DNA from: Odoribacter sp. Z80
Lineage (GTDB): Bacteria; Bacteroidota; Bacteroidia; Bacteroidales; Marinifilaceae
Assembly (NCBI RefSeq): GCF_009935865.1
Contig: NZ_QWEL01000016.1
Coordinates: forward strand, 1-64,000
Length of the DNA: 64,000 bases
Direction of reading: 5' to 3'
This document shows, in pieces, positions 23,413-32,865 of this stretch. Under the pieces are notes generated by a model. It saw nothing but the letters and a program-made list of their open reading frames with translations, had not been told where the DNA came from and made no database searches. The position numbers were made by a program, and so were the translations under genes. The stretch's first letter is position 1, and each line of letters starts with the position of its first letter.

Positions 23413-24537
23413 TTAAACCATCATCGGCATCAATAACATCAATAAATCCTCATCCTTATCCTCATTTTCATAAGGCAGGAACAATCCCGGACGAGTCGGG
23501 TCTGACAACTCCAGAACCATATTTTCAGATTCTATATTGGAAAGGATTTCAAGGACAAATGCGGCGCGGAAGCCTATAGCCATACTTTCTCCTTCATACT
23601 GGCAGGAAAGGGTTTCATGCCCCGACATGGAATAATCCATATCCTGGGCAGAAATAATAATGCGATTATCAGAAACCTCAAATTTAACCAGATTGCTCAC
23701 CTCACTGGCCATCACAGAAACCCGACGCAGAGAATTGTACAACTCCTTCTTTTCCATAATAACCTTTTTCGGGTTGTTCTGAGGAATAACGGCATTATAA
23801 TTCGGGAAACGGCCCTCTACCAATGTTGAAGTCATTTTATAATTCCCAAATACGAAACAAGCCATCTTATCATTGAAAGACAGACGCAATTCCGAATCAT
23901 CTTTCGGTAAAATATTTTTCAGCATCAATGCCGGTTTCTTGGGCAATACCAAAGTAAACTGACCGTTTTCACTCTTAGCGTCAAAACGTTTATAACGAAC
24001 CAGCTTATGTGCGTCGGAAGCTACAAAAGTAAAATTATCCTCGTTCATCTCAATGAGAATACAATTCATCACCGGACGTAACTCATCGTTTGCTGTTGCG
24101 AAAATAGTCTTCACAATGCCTTCCAGCACCAATCCGCATTTCGTTGTCAATTCATTACTATTCTCACCCAATGCAGATTGAATAGGATAATCCTCGGCAC
24201 TCTCACCAGGCACAGAGAATTCACCTTTTTCTGAAATAATCTTTACCTCATTCGTCTCTGTATTGATATCAAAAGTCAATGGCTGTTCCGGAAATTCTTT
24301 CAGAATATCCAACAAACGTTTGGCAGGAATGGTGATCCGGCCTTCTTCCTCCAGACTCTCCAGTTCTATTTTCGCTTCCATGGTCGTCTCTTTATCGGAA
24401 GCCGTAGCGTATAACATACCTTCTGTAGCTACCAACAAAATATTATCCAGGATAGGTTGCACGTTTTTTCCTCCGATCACCTTACTTACCGCCTGTAAAC
24501 GAGTCAGCATCGTATTACTTGATATAACAAACTTCAT
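23413..24537 (-). CDS. dnaN: DNA polymerase III beta subunit (sliding clamp)
   Basis: A 374-residue protein, the normal clamp length. It shows three repeats of the clamp fold, starting MKFVISSNTMLTRLQAVSKVI with the usual KxxL..LQ..SKVI pattern, and domain-3 signatures VEGRFPNYNAVIPQNN and a C-terminal ending LLMLLMPMMV like the clamp terminus MPMRL. The protein encircles DNA and tethers polymerases and repair enzymes. The DnaQ-like exonuclease gene follows on the same strand. Transcription starts after the terminator at 24647-24674, so dnaN has its own promoter, for which I see only a weak TAnnTTTG-like match. Confidence 0.96.
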   Translation of the reverse strand: MKFVISSNTMLTRLQAVSKVIGGKNVQPILDNILLVATEGMLYATASDKETTMEAKIELESLEEEGRITIPAKRLLDILKEFPEQPLTFDINTETNEVKIISEKGEFSVPGESAEDYPIQSALGENSNELTTKCGLVLEGIVKTIFATANDELRPVMNCILIEMNEDNFTFVASDAHKLVRYKRFDAKSENGQFTLVLPKKPALMLKNILPKDDSELRLSFNDKMACFVFGNYKMTSTLVEGRFPNYNAVIPQNNPKKVIMEKKELYNSLRRVSVMASEVSNLVKFEVSDNRIIISAQDMDYSMSGHETLSCQYEGESMAIGFRAAFVLEILSNIESENMVLELSDPTRPGLFLPYENEDKDEDLLMLLMPMMV

Positions 24538-24646
24538 AAGTTCAATATTTTATGTTTTTAATATACTTCAAGTGAAATGAACGCCTAAATTAGTATTTTT
24601 TCCCTTGATATAAAAATTTACCCCAAAAAGATTTTTCCCGAAAAAA

Positions 24647-24674
24647 TAGAGGTATAATATTTCATATACCTCTA
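24647..24674 (-). terminator. intrinsic terminator of the aminopeptidase P gene
   Basis: TAGAGGTATA (24647-24656) pairs perfectly with TATACCTCTA (24665-24674). On the minus strand TTTTTT follows, which makes this a standard intrinsic terminator. Confidence 0.85.
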
Positions 24675-24703
24675 CTTCAGATATCCGGAATACGTATCTG
24701 TTT

Positions 24704-26095
24704 TTACTCTCCCATAATTCCTTCCACTTCCTCAACCGTAATCGGAGTGCGTTTATCTCCCAGGAATCGGGAACCTCCGGGAATAATCAAAATATCATCT
24801 TCCAGACGAATACCTCCGAAATCCTTATATGTTTCAATTTTGCTGTAATTCAGGAACTCCTTGTGTAACCCCTGCGCTTTCCATTGATCAATCAAAGCCG
24901 GAATAAAATAACATCCGGGCTCATCGGTAATGACAAAACCTTCCTGCAAACGACGCCCCATACGCAAGGAGGAAGTTCCGAACTGGTCAATCGGACGGGT
25001 CTCCTCATCATAACCCACGTATATTTGTCCCAGATCTTCCATATCGTGCACATCCAGTCCCATCATATGTCCCAGACCATGAGGCATAAATAAAGCATGA
25101 GCCCCGGCAGCAACGGCCTCTTCCACATCCCCCTGCATCAATCCGACATCCTTCAATCCCTGGGCCAATACTTTGCATACTTCCAGATGAACATGCTGAT
25201 AGGTCACACCCGGTTTGGCAATCTCAATGGCTTTATTATTAGAAGCCAACACAATATTATAAATCTCTTTCTGGCGTTCCGTAAATTTTCCGCCCACCGG
25301 AATAGTCCGTGTAAAATCAGAACAATAATTGGAGACCTCCTCGGCACCGGCATCCGTGAGCATCAAACGTCCTCTCTCCAATATCTGACTATGGTCATGA
25401 TTATGAAGCGTTTCTCCATGTTGTGACAAAATCACCGGAAAAGATACCATGCTGCCGTAAGAAGCCGCAATCCCTTCCAGCACCCCTGCAATATACTGCT
25501 CTTTTACTCCCGGCTTACAATTCCGCATAGCAGCCGTATGCATTTCATATCCGACATTGCAGGCTTTTGTAATTTCGTCTATCTCACACGGTTCTTTAAC
25601 AGAACGCAATGCCACAACAGCCCGGATTAATTCCAAAGAAGCATATTCTTTGACCAAAGAATGATGGATACCTATCAAATCTTCAATCAGCAATTTGTTG
25701 CGGAAACGGTAAGGAGGTAAAAAATGAATCTTCCGGCCCTGAGCAAGTGCTTCCCTTAAACAATCCCCCAATTTCACAAAAGGAGCCGTATTTTTCACCC
25801 CTACGCCGGCAGCCAGATCCTTCACACTGGGTTGAGGTCCCATCCAGATAATATCATCAATATCCACATCATTACCGAATATATACTCTTCACCGGAATC
25901 CAGATCAATTACCCCGGCAAAGTCAGGCAGATTCAGACCGAAAAAATAAAGGAAAGAACTATCCTGGCGAAACTTATAGGTATTGTCTTTATAATTGGCA
26001 GAAGCTTCCCCATTACCTAAAATCAACACCAGGCCATGCTCCATTTTCTCACACAAACGGGCACGTCTGTTTTTGTAAACACTTGTTTCAAACAT
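24704..26095 (-). CDS. Xaa-Pro aminopeptidase (M24B)
   Basis: A 463-residue protein. Residues 1-170 are the AMP_N domain (YKDNTYKFRQDSSFLYFFGL). The rest is the M24 pita-bread domain with its five metal ligands: D and D in MLTDAGAEEVSNYCSDFTRT, H in HGLGHMMGLDVHD, E in ITDEPGCYF, and E in GGIRLEDDILII. It removes N-terminal residues that precede proline, using two Mn2+ ions, in the cytoplasm. It stands between terminators and fits with the other peptide-use genes in the window. Confidence 0.95.
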   Translation of the reverse strand: MFETSVYKNRRARLCEKMEHGLVLILGNGEASANYKDNTYKFRQDSSFLYFFGLNLPDFAGVIDLDSGEEYIFGNDVDIDDIIWMGPQPSVKDLAAGVGVKNTAPFVKLGDCLREALAQGRKIHFLPPYRFRNKLLIEDLIGIHHSLVKEYASLELIRAVVALRSVKEPCEIDEITKACNVGYEMHTAAMRNCKPGVKEQYIAGVLEGIAASYGSMVSFPVILSQHGETLHNHDHSQILERGRLMLTDAGAEEVSNYCSDFTRTIPVGGKFTERQKEIYNIVLASNNKAIEIAKPGVTYQHVHLEVCKVLAQGLKDVGLMQGDVEEAVAAGAHALFMPHGLGHMMGLDVHDMEDLGQIYVGYDEETRPIDQFGTSSLRMGRRLQEGFVITDEPGCYFIPALIDQWKAQGLHKEFLNYSKIETYKDFGGIRLEDDILIIPGGSRFLGDKRTPITVEEVEGIMGE

Positions 26096-26181
26096 ATCTT
26101 TTAATTTTAAATATCATTCAAAAAGTGTCACAAGATAAGGAAAAAAAGCTAAAAAAACTCCGTCCATTAAAAATAATTCTG

Positions 26182-26607
26182 CTACACCCTACGCCAGGGA
26201 TGTTTCCGAAACAAATAAACTGCACAAGGTATCAATATACCCACCGCGACTATCATCCAGGATGCATAAGCCATGGATATCTGACTTCCCGGAACAGACT
26301 CCATCGCAGTTCCAAAACTAAATATCCCTTCCCGGGCAAACCAAACATCCGTCATCCGCCACAACATGATGAAAGAAGCCAGGAAACTGACAATACCGAT
26401 ACTCCAGGCAACCCCCATGCCCAAAGGTTCGCGGAGATTCTTACACAAGGCCAATACTACAACAATGAGAAACATGATAAAAGTAAACCACCCGAAAGAA
26501 GAAATCCCCGACAAGGTTCCCGCCTGAGCAATCCTATACCAAGGTAAAAAAGTGGCAATCATGCCGGTGACAGCAAGTACAATCACAACCAATCTTTGTC
26601 TGTTCAT
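26182..26607 (-). CDS. four-helix membrane protein of unknown function
   Basis: A 141-residue protein with four predicted membrane helices (about 5-25, 38-57, 66-87 and 113-133) and a basic C-terminus (YLFRKHPWRRV). The second helix region has IVVVLALCKNLREPLGMG, and the loop between helices 3 and 4 (WFAREGIFSFGTAMESVPG) would face the outside. I do not recognise the family. It is divergent from the methylmalonyl-CoA epimerase gene, and a 15-bp palindrome lies in the shared upstream region. Confidence 0.7.
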   Translation of the reverse strand: MNRQRLVVIVLAVTGMIATFLPWYRIAQAGTLSGISSFGWFTFIMFLIVVVLALCKNLREPLGMGVAWSIGIVSFLASFIMLWRMTDVWFAREGIFSFGTAMESVPGSQISMAYASWMIVAVGILIPCAVYLFRKHPWRRV

Positions 26608-26711
26608 AATTCTTGGATTTTAGTATTCTCATCTTAATACGCCTAAACAGCCCAAAAGTTCCTTCCCCATGAAGACCGGAATCTCCCAAAACCATTCCGC
26701 ATCGGCAATTA

Positions 26712-26728
26712 TTTAGAACAATTCTAAA
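26712..26728. promoter_or_regulatory. palindrome TTTAGAA-CAA-TTCTAAA, candidate operator
   Basis: A perfect inverted repeat with 7-bp arms and a 3-base spacer. Its core TTAGAACAATTCTAA has the size and 7-1-7 look of Fur/PerR-type boxes. It sits in the shared upstream region of the membrane protein (26607, minus) and the decarboxylase operon (26904, plus). Confidence 0.35.
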
Positions 26729-26903
26729 CTCATAAATTATCTTAGTCTTTTATTTGATAATCGGAAGAACAATCTGTAATTTTGAAACGCTTTTTAAAAT
26801 AAAACGTTTTCGGAAACAGCGTTTTCAGAATGTGCATATAGACGATACATATATAAATAACTGAAGAACAAATATTTTACAATTATTTTAATCCATATTT
26901 ATT

Positions 26904-27308
26904 ATGAAACCAACTCATATTGAACACATCGGCATTGCTGTAAAAAGCCTTGACGAAGCTATTCCTTTTTATGAAAATATCTTGGGGCTGAAATGTTATG
27001 CCATCGAAGAAGTAAAGGACCAGAAAGTAAAAACCGCTTTCTTCCAGGTAGGCCAGACTAAGATTGAATTACTGGAATCTACAGATCCGGAAGGACCGAT
27101 TGGTAAATTCGTTGAGAAAAACGGCGGCGGCATGCATCACATGGCATTCGCAGTAGAAGATGTAGCCCAGGCACTGAATGAAGCAGCCGAAGCAGGGTGC
27201 CAACTGATAGACAAAGCTCCGCGCGCCGGTGCAGAAGGTCTGCAGATTGGTTTCCTTCACCCGAAATCAACCAACCGTGTTTTAACGGAACTTTGCGGAA
27301 AAAAATAA
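26904..27308 (+). CDS. mce: methylmalonyl-CoA epimerase
   Basis: A 134-residue protein of the vicinal oxygen chelate fold, the normal epimerase length. Metal ligands and family motifs are visible: HIEHIGIAVKSLDEAI at the start, KIELLESTDPEGPIGKFVEK in the middle, GGGMHHMAFAVEDV, and the final TNRVLTELCGKK with the ligand glutamate. It converts (S)- and (R)-methylmalonyl-CoA. It is the first gene of the cluster that decarboxylates methylmalonyl-CoA to propionyl-CoA, 49 bp before the carboxyltransferase gene. Together they form the succinate-to-propionate branch used by Bacteroidales. Confidence 0.96.
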   Translation: MKPTHIEHIGIAVKSLDEAIPFYENILGLKCYAIEEVKDQKVKTAFFQVGQTKIELLESTDPEGPIGKFVEKNGGGMHHMAFAVEDVAQALNEAAEAGCQLIDKAPRAGAEGLQIGFLHPKSTNRVLTELCGKK

Positions 27309-27357
27309 ATACAGCTCAGGATACTTTCAGAATTTTCAAATCTTCAAATTATAATTT

Positions 27358-28920
27358 ATGGCCACAAACCAAGATAAAGTAAAGAAACTGATTGACCTAC
27401 GGGTACAGGCTAAGTTAGGCGGCGGTGAAAAAAGAATCGAATCCCAGCATAAAAAAGGGAAACAAACTGCCCGCGAAAGAATCGAAATGTTGCTGGATGA
27501 AGGCAGCTTCGAAGAATTCGATATGTTCGTCACCCACCGCTGTACCAATTTCGGTATGGAAAAAACCAAATTTTTGGGTGATGGCGTAGTAACCGGTCAA
27601 GGAACAATTGACGGCCGTCTGGTTTTCGTATTTGCACAAGATTTCACCGTATTCGGAGGAGCCTTGTCCGAAACCTTAGCTCAAAAAATCTGTAAAGTAA
27701 TGGACAAAGCCATGATTGCCGGTGCTCCGGTAATCGGTCTGAACGATTCGGGTGGTGCCCGTATTCAGGAAGGAGTCACCTCCTTGGCCGGATATGCCGA
27801 AATATTCGAACGTAACATTTTGGCATCAGGTGTGATCCCTCAGATTTCTGCTATTTTCGGTCCGTGTGCAGGAGGAGCTGTATACTCTCCGGCCCTCACC
27901 GACTTTATCCTGATGACCGATGATACTTCCTATATGTTTGTAACCGGACCCAAAGTGGTTAAAACAGTCACCGGAGAAGATATCAGTACGGAAGACCTGG
28001 GAGGTGCAAGTATCCACTCCACCAAATCAGGAGTTGCCCATTTCCGCGTGGAAAACGAAGAAGAAGGCATCATGATTATCCGTAAATTATTATCTTACCT
28101 GCCGTCCAACAATCTGGAAGACGCTCCGATTATCGACTGTACCGACCCGATTGACCGCCTGGAAGACAGCCTGAACACCTTAATTCCGGACAACCCCAAC
28201 CAGCCTTACGACATGGTACAAGTTATTGAAGCCATTGTAGATAACGGCGAATTCCTGGAAGTACACCGCAACTTCGCTAAAAATATCATCGTCGGTTTCT
28301 GCCGCATGGGCGGTATGCCGGTAGGCGTCATTGCCAACCAGCCCAGCTTCCTGGCAGGTGTACTGGATATTCAGGCTTCCCGCAAAGCAGCCCGTTTTGT
28401 CCGCTTCTGCGATTGTTTCAATATTCCTATCCTGACGCTGGTCGATGTTCCGGGATTCTTACCGGGTAGCGGACAGGAATACGGCGGTATTATCATTCAC
28501 GGTGCTAAATTGTTATTCGCTTACGGCGAAGCCACCGTTCCGAAAGTAACTGTCACCCTAAGAAAATCTTACGGAGGAGCACACGACGTGATGTCTTGTA
28601 AACAACTCCGAGGAGATGCCAACTATGCATGGCCAAGTGCTCAGATTGCCGTGATGGGAGCATCCGGAGCAATTGAGGTATTGTACGGAAAAGAAGTCGC
28701 TGCCATCGAAAATCCGGAAGAAAAAGCTAAATTCATACAGGAAAAAGTAGATGCCTATGATGACGCATTTGCCAACCCATATCAGGCTGCTTCTTACGGT
28801 TATATTGATGATGTGATTGAACCCCGGAATACACGTTTCCGCGTCATTCGCGCATTCGAAAGCCTGCGGACTAAAAAAGTGGTGAACCCACCGAAGAAAC
28901 ACAGTAATATACCTTTATAA
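27358..28920 (+). CDS. mmdA: methylmalonyl-CoA decarboxylase / propionyl-CoA carboxylase, carboxyltransferase subunit
   Basis: A 520-residue protein with tandem crotonase-like carboxyltransferase domains (ACCT-N about 30-270, ACCT-C about 290-500). Signatures include [21 protein letters not shown], a GARIQEG oxyanion loop ([18 protein letters not shown]), [35 protein letters not shown] and [11 protein letters not shown]. It transfers the carboxyl group between methylmalonyl-CoA and biotin. The neighbours downstream (OadG-like, biotin carrier, OadB-like) make the Na+-pumping decarboxylase the likely complex. A carboxylase role in the reverse sense cannot be excluded from this subunit alone. 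Confidence 0.95.
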   Translation: MATNQDKVKKLIDLRVQAKLGGGEKRIESQHKKGKQTARERIEMLLDEGSFEEFDMFVTHRCTNFGMEKTKFLGDGVVTGQGTIDGRLVFVFAQDFTVFGGALSETLAQKICKVMDKAMIAGAPVIGLNDSGGARIQEGVTSLAGYAEIFERNILASGVIPQISAIFGPCAGGAVYSPALTDFILMTDDTSYMFVTGPKVVKTVTGEDISTEDLGGASIHSTKSGVAHFRVENEEEGIMIIRKLLSYLPSNNLEDAPIIDCTDPIDRLEDSLNTLIPDNPNQPYDMVQVIEAIVDNGEFLEVHRNFAKNIIVGFCRMGGMPVGVIANQPSFLAGVLDIQASRKAARFVRFCDCFNIPILTLVDVPGFLPGSGQEYGGIIIHGAKLLFAYGEATVPKVTVTLRKSYGGAHDVMSCKQLRGDANYAWPSAQIAVMGASGAIEVLYGKEVAAIENPEEKAKFIQEKVDAYDDAFANPYQAASYGYIDDVIEPRNTRFRVIRAFESLRTKKVVNPPKKHSNIPL

Positions 28921-28932
28921 TCCAAAGCGAAT

Positions 28933-29301
28933 ATGACAAGTTTAATCCTGTTAGCTACAGACCTGGCAGCCGAAGCCGGAGGATATACCATCTCGGTTGT
29001 GAGTATCATGGTGGTTTTTGCTGCACTGGGTATTCTGGTTTGTATTTTTATGACCATTCCTAAACTTCTGACCTGGAACATAAAAAGCAAACTGAGAAAA
29101 TCCGGAACTCCCGTTCCGGAAACTGCCCATGTCAATGTCGAAGGTGATGTGAATGCAGCAATAGCCATGGCTCTGCATTTGTATTTTAATGAACTGCATG
29201 ATGAAGAAAGCAACATCATCACCATTAAAAATGCAACTAAGCAATATTCTCCGTGGAGTTCTAAAATTTACGGGGTGCAAAATCAGCCTGTAAAAAAGTA
29301 A
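28933..29301 (+). CDS. OadG-like small membrane subunit of the decarboxylase
   Basis: A 122-residue protein with one N-terminal membrane helix (about residues 18-42, ISVVSIMVVFAALGILVCIF) and a soluble C-terminal part, the architecture of OadG/MmdD gamma and delta subunits. These assemble the membrane beta subunit with the carboxyltransferase. The C-terminal segment (AIAMALHLYFNELHDEESNIITI) and the WSSKIYGVQ end are the usual Bacteroidetes form. It starts 12 bp after the carboxyltransferase stop. A 93-bp gap with an inverted repeat separates it from the biotin carrier gene. Confidence 0.85.
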   Translation: MTSLILLATDLAAEAGGYTISVVSIMVVFAALGILVCIFMTIPKLLTWNIKSKLRKSGTPVPETAHVNVEGDVNAAIAMALHLYFNELHDEESNIITIKNATKQYSPWSSKIYGVQNQPVKK

Positions 29302-29306
29302 CAACA

Positions 29307-29375
29307 AGGACTTGCTATCCACAGTAATGTAGAAAATGAAGGCCAAACCGGCAGGCTAAAACCCGGAAAAGTCCT
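29307..29375 (+). repeat. inverted repeat in the OadG-biotin carrier gap
   Basis: AGGACTT (29307-29313) and AAGTCCT (29369-29375) bracket the 93-bp gap between two genes of the decarboxylase operon. As RNA this would close a stem over a GC-richer loop. It could adjust stoichiometry by processing or partial termination; this is speculative. Confidence 0.35.
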
Positions 29376-29394
29376 CATATAAAAGAAAAATACA

Positions 29395-29823
29395 ATGAAA
29401 AAATACAAATTCAAAATAAACGGTCAATCCTACGAAGCTGAAGTAGGAGAATTTGACGGAACAAATGTAACGGTATCCGTGAACGGAACTCCTTACCAGA
29501 TCGAAATACAAGGAGAAGAGAAAAAAACCAAAACTCCCGTATTGGCCCGTAAACCGGTAGTAAACAAACCCGGTGAAGGAGAAATCAAAAAATCCGAAGG
29601 AGGCAGCGGAAGCTATAAAATCAATTCCCCCCTACCCGGTACAATCAAAAAAATCAACATCACTGTAGGAGCTACAGTAAAAGCCGGTGAATGCGTCATC
29701 ATTATGGAAGCCATGAAAATGGATAATAATGTTATGGCCGAAAAAGGCGGTGTGGTTCAAGCTGTTAAAGTAAAAGAAGGAGACGCAGTCCTCCAGGGAG
29801 ATACATTAGTAGAAATAGCATAA
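29395..29823 (+). CDS. mmdC: biotin carrier subunit of methylmalonyl-CoA decarboxylase
   Basis: A 142-residue protein. Residues 1-40 are a beta-rich N-terminal part, about 41-72 a flexible linker rich in K, P, G and E, and 73-142 a biotinyl domain. The biotinylation motif EAMKMD is present with the target lysine at residue 108, about 34 residues from the C-terminus as expected. The swinging biotin carries CO2 from the carboxyltransferase to the membrane subunit. The ligase that would attach biotin is encoded at 47131-47874 in the same window. It lies 10 bp before the beta-subunit gene. Confidence 0.95.
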   Translation: MKKYKFKINGQSYEAEVGEFDGTNVTVSVNGTPYQIEIQGEEKKTKTPVLARKPVVNKPGEGEIKKSEGGSGSYKINSPLPGTIKKINITVGATVKAGECVIIMEAMKMDNNVMAEKGGVVQAVKVKEGDAVLQGDTLVEIA

Positions 29824-29833
29824 AAACAGAAAT

Positions 29834-31489
29834 ATGAAGAAAGTGATTTTCATCGTGCTATCCTCCCTGCTGATTGCATTGTGCGGAAACTTCTGCCAGG
29901 CGTCAAACGGCCGTAGCATAGAAGAAGAGCTTGTTCACGGCAAATGGATGAACAAAGCGGAAGGCTACATCCCAAAAGCCATCCGTAAACAGGATCTCAA
30001 GCCGGAGCAAAAAGAACAAACCATAGCCCGTTACAAGGTATATTCCTTTTTTAAAGACCATACCTTTACAATGGATTCCATAAAGCAACGGTATACCGGA
30101 ACCTGGGAATTAGAAGGCAACCAAGTCATCATGACTTATAAACGCAAAAAAATAACGGAATTTTCTCCCAATCTGGATCCCAACGCTTCAGGACAGGGCT
30201 ACGTCACACATGACATTGTAGTAGAACTGGGTACCCGTACAGGAACCATAAACGGTGACAAACTGGAATTCGGACACCCTTCCCTGACTGCCATCCATTA
30301 TTCGGATGCAGTGGCCGGAATAAAAAATTTCTGGGAATTTACAGGATTTGCCAACGCTACCCTGGGAAATCTTTTCATGATTCTGGTGGCCCTCTTTTTT
30401 ATCTGGCTGGCCATTAAGTTTGATTATGAACCCATGCTATTGATACCTATCGGAATGGGTATCATCATCGGTAACATTCCTTTTTACATGGGTGAAGCCT
30501 TCAATTTAAAATTAGGTATATATGAACCGGGATCGGTATTGAATATCCTCTATTCCGGAGTGATTAACGGCTGGTATCCCCCCTTGATCTTCTTGGGTAT
30601 CGGAGCCATGACCGACTTCTCTTCCCTGATCTCCAATCCCCGGTTGATGTTGCTGGGAGCTGCCGCTCAAATCGGTATCTTTATCACCTTCTTAGGAGCT
30701 TTATGGTTAGGATTCCCTGCACCGGAAGCCGGAGCCATCGGCATCATCGGAGGTGCTGACGGGCCTACAGCCATCTTCCTGTCCTCAAAATTAGCCAACG
30801 GAGTGAATATGATGGCTAATGGAGAATTGGTGAAAAACCTGATCGGACCGATTGCTATTGCAGCCTATTCCTACATGGCTTTGGTTCCGGTTATCCAGCC
30901 CCCCATCATTAACTTGCTGACGACAAAAAAAGAACGTCAGATAAAAATGCGGGCTCCGCGTGCTGTCAGCCGACTGGAAAAACAATTGTTCCCCATCATC
31001 GGATTGCTGCTGACTGCTTTTATTGCACCTTCAGCCCTGCCACTGCTGGGTATGTTATTCTTCGGTAACCTACTGAAAGAATCTACCGTAACCAACCGTT
31101 TGGCCAATACCGCCAGCAATGCTTTGATTGATACCATCACCATGCTGTTGGGTATTACCGTAGGAGCTTCCACTCAGGCAGATGTATTCTTAACGGAAAC
31201 TTCCATCAAGATATTTGTTTTAGGTGCTTTCTCCTTTGTAATAGCAACTGCCAGCGGTGTATTGTTCGCTAAAATTATGAATTGGTTATCTCCTAAAAAT
31301 AATCCGATCAACCCGATGATCGGAGCTGCCGGAGTATCTGCAGTGCCCGACAGCGCCCGCGTTGTGCAAAATCTCGGTCTGAAAAACGATCCGACCAATT
31401 ACTTGCTGATGCATGCTATGGCCCCCAACGTATCGGGAGTTATCGGTTCCGCTGTTGCTGCCGGTACCTTATTAAGCTTTTTGATGTAA
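29834..31489 (+). CDS. Na+-translocating decarboxylase beta subunit with a secreted N-terminal domain
   Basis: A 551-residue protein; the family usually has about 380-440. From about residue 165 it is a typical OadB/MmdB membrane core with about ten helices, including GFPAPEAGAIGIIGGADGPTAIFLSSKLA, which contains the Na+-coupling GGADGPT segment, and the C-terminal NPMIGAAGVSAVPDSARVVQ. It decarboxylates carboxybiotin and exports Na+. Residues 1-24 are a Sec signal (LLIALCGNFCQAS). Residues 25-160 form a lipocalin-like domain (HGKWMN, YSFFKDHTFTMD, YTGTWELEGNQVIMTYKR) facing the periplasm. The extension is in frame with no sign of error. A terminator follows at 31512. Confidence 0.93.
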   Translation: MKKVIFIVLSSLLIALCGNFCQASNGRSIEEELVHGKWMNKAEGYIPKAIRKQDLKPEQKEQTIARYKVYSFFKDHTFTMDSIKQRYTGTWELEGNQVIMTYKRKKITEFSPNLDPNASGQGYVTHDIVVELGTRTGTINGDKLEFGHPSLTAIHYSDAVAGIKNFWEFTGFANATLGNLFMILVALFFIWLAIKFDYEPMLLIPIGMGIIIGNIPFYMGEAFNLKLGIYEPGSVLNILYSGVINGWYPPLIFLGIGAMTDFSSLISNPRLMLLGAAAQIGIFITFLGALWLGFPAPEAGAIGIIGGADGPTAIFLSSKLANGVNMMANGELVKNLIGPIAIAAYSYMALVPVIQPPIINLLTTKKERQIKMRAPRAVSRLEKQLFPIIGLLLTAFIAPSALPLLGMLFFGNLLKESTVTNRLANTASNALIDTITMLLGITVGASTQADVFLTETSIKIFVLGAFSFVIATASGVLFAKIMNWLSPKNNPINPMIGAAGVSAVPDSARVVQNLGLKNDPTNYLLMHAMAPNVSGVIGSAVAAGTLLSFLM

Positions 31490-31511
31490 AAAGCTCCACA
31501 GGCCTATAAAT

Positions 31512-31544
31512 AAAAAAAGTCCGAAATATTTTCGGACTTTTTTT
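31512..31544. terminator. bidirectional intrinsic terminator
   Basis: A-run plus GTCCGAAA (31512-31526) pairs with TTTCGGAC plus T-run (31530-31544) around TAT. It lies between the convergent decarboxylase operon and pepT and can serve both. Confidence 0.88.
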
Positions 31545-31605
31545 TATAAGAACATCGGTCTCAAAAGAGCAGGTTGCCTCAATCATACCAGCAACCTATT
31601 GCACT

Positions 31606-32823
31606 TTATTCCGCCCAGAGTTTCACCAGGTTCAGAAGAGTCTGCACCGCCTTTTGCATCGTATTTAACGAACAATACTCATATTTGCCGTGAAAATTCA
31701 TACCTCCGGTAAATAAATTCGGACAAGGCAATCCCATATACGACAAGCGGGCTCCATCCGTCCCTCCGCGAATCGGACGTACAATCGGAGTCACATCAGC
31801 CTCCCTCATTGCCTGAAAAGCTTTATCAATCACTTCCGGATAAGGCTCAACCATTTCACGCATATTATAATACTGGTCCTTCAACGTCAATTTAATGACA
31901 CCTTCACCGTATTTCTGTTGCAATAAAGCGACTGCCGCCTCGATAAACCGCTTTTTCTCCTCAAATTTCACCCGGGAATGGTCCCGAATAATATATTCAC
32001 AAGAAGCTTGCTCCACCTCCCCTTTTACTCCGACCAAGTGATAGAATCCTTCGTATCCTTCCGTATGTTCGGGACGTTGGCAGGGAGGCAGCAAACTGTT
32101 CAATTCATGCACCACCTGCAAAGCATTCAGCATCTTATCTTTAGCATATCCCGGATGGATATTACGGCCCTGCACCTCAATTTTTGCACTGGCTGCATTA
32201 AAATTCTCATATTCCAATTCCCCTTCAAAACCTCCGTCCACAGTATAAGCAAACTTAGCTCCAAAGTGCTCTACATCAAAAAAGTCTACCCCTCGTCCTA
32301 TTTCTTCATCAGGCGTAAATCCGATCCGTATTTTTCCGTGCTTTACTTCCGGATGCTGCACCAGATATTCCGCAACCGTCATAATCTCCGCCACCCCGGC
32401 CTTATCATCCGCCCCGAGCAGAGTTGTGCCATCCGTTGTAATCAGGGTATGTCCTTTATAAAAGGCCAGCTCCGGAAAATCAGCCACCGTCATGGTAAGC
32501 CCTTCATTCAATTTTATATCTCCGCCGTCATACTCCGGAATCACCTGGGGTTTGATATTTGCCCCGCTCATATCCGGACTGGTATCTACATGAGAGATAA
32601 ACCCGATTACCGGACGGTTTTCATAGCCCGGAGTTGCCGGAATAGTTCCCATGGCATAACCGTTAGCATCCACTTCCACGTCTTCCAGCCCAAGCCCCTT
32701 CATTTCTTCCGCTAAAAAATTCAACAACAGCAACTGCTTGGCAGTAGAAGGAAAAGTATCACTCTCCGGATCGCTCTGGGTATCAAAACCGACGTATTTA
32801 AAAAAACGTTCTTTTAATTCCAT
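31606..32823 (-). CDS. pepT: peptidase T (tripeptide aminopeptidase, M20B)
   Basis: A 405-residue protein, the normal PepT length. Zinc-site motifs are visible in order: GFISHVDTSPD (H, D), LLGADDKAG (bridging D), FTPDEEIGRG (catalytic and ligand E), FAYTVDGG, and the final GGMNFHGKYEYCSL (H). The dimerisation domain lies at about residues 205-315. It releases the N-terminal residue of tripeptides in the cytoplasm. The gene is convergent with the decarboxylase operon and lies 42 bp after the OPT transporter gene on the same strand, so import and hydrolysis of peptides may be linked. Confidence 0.96.
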   Translation of the reverse strand: MELKERFFKYVGFDTQSDPESDTFPSTAKQLLLLNFLAEEMKGLGLEDVEVDANGYAMGTIPATPGYENRPVIGFISHVDTSPDMSGANIKPQVIPEYDGGDIKLNEGLTMTVADFPELAFYKGHTLITTDGTTLLGADDKAGVAEIMTVAEYLVQHPEVKHGKIRIGFTPDEEIGRGVDFFDVEHFGAKFAYTVDGGFEGELEYENFNAASAKIEVQGRNIHPGYAKDKMLNALQVVHELNSLLPPCQRPEHTEGYEGFYHLVGVKGEVEQASCEYIIRDHSRVKFEEKKRFIEAAVALLQQKYGEGVIKLTLKDQYYNMREMVEPYPEVIDKAFQAMREADVTPIVRPIRGGTDGARLSYMGLPCPNLFTGGMNFHGKYEYCSLNTMQKAVQTLLNLVKLWAE

Positions 32824-32865
32824 GATTTCAGTTTATTAAATAAATCCATTTAAAATCTATAATGC

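Noticed and set aside
31978-32715. 245-codon + strand frame
   Set aside because: Antisense to peptidase T, whose catalytic motifs prove the coding strand.
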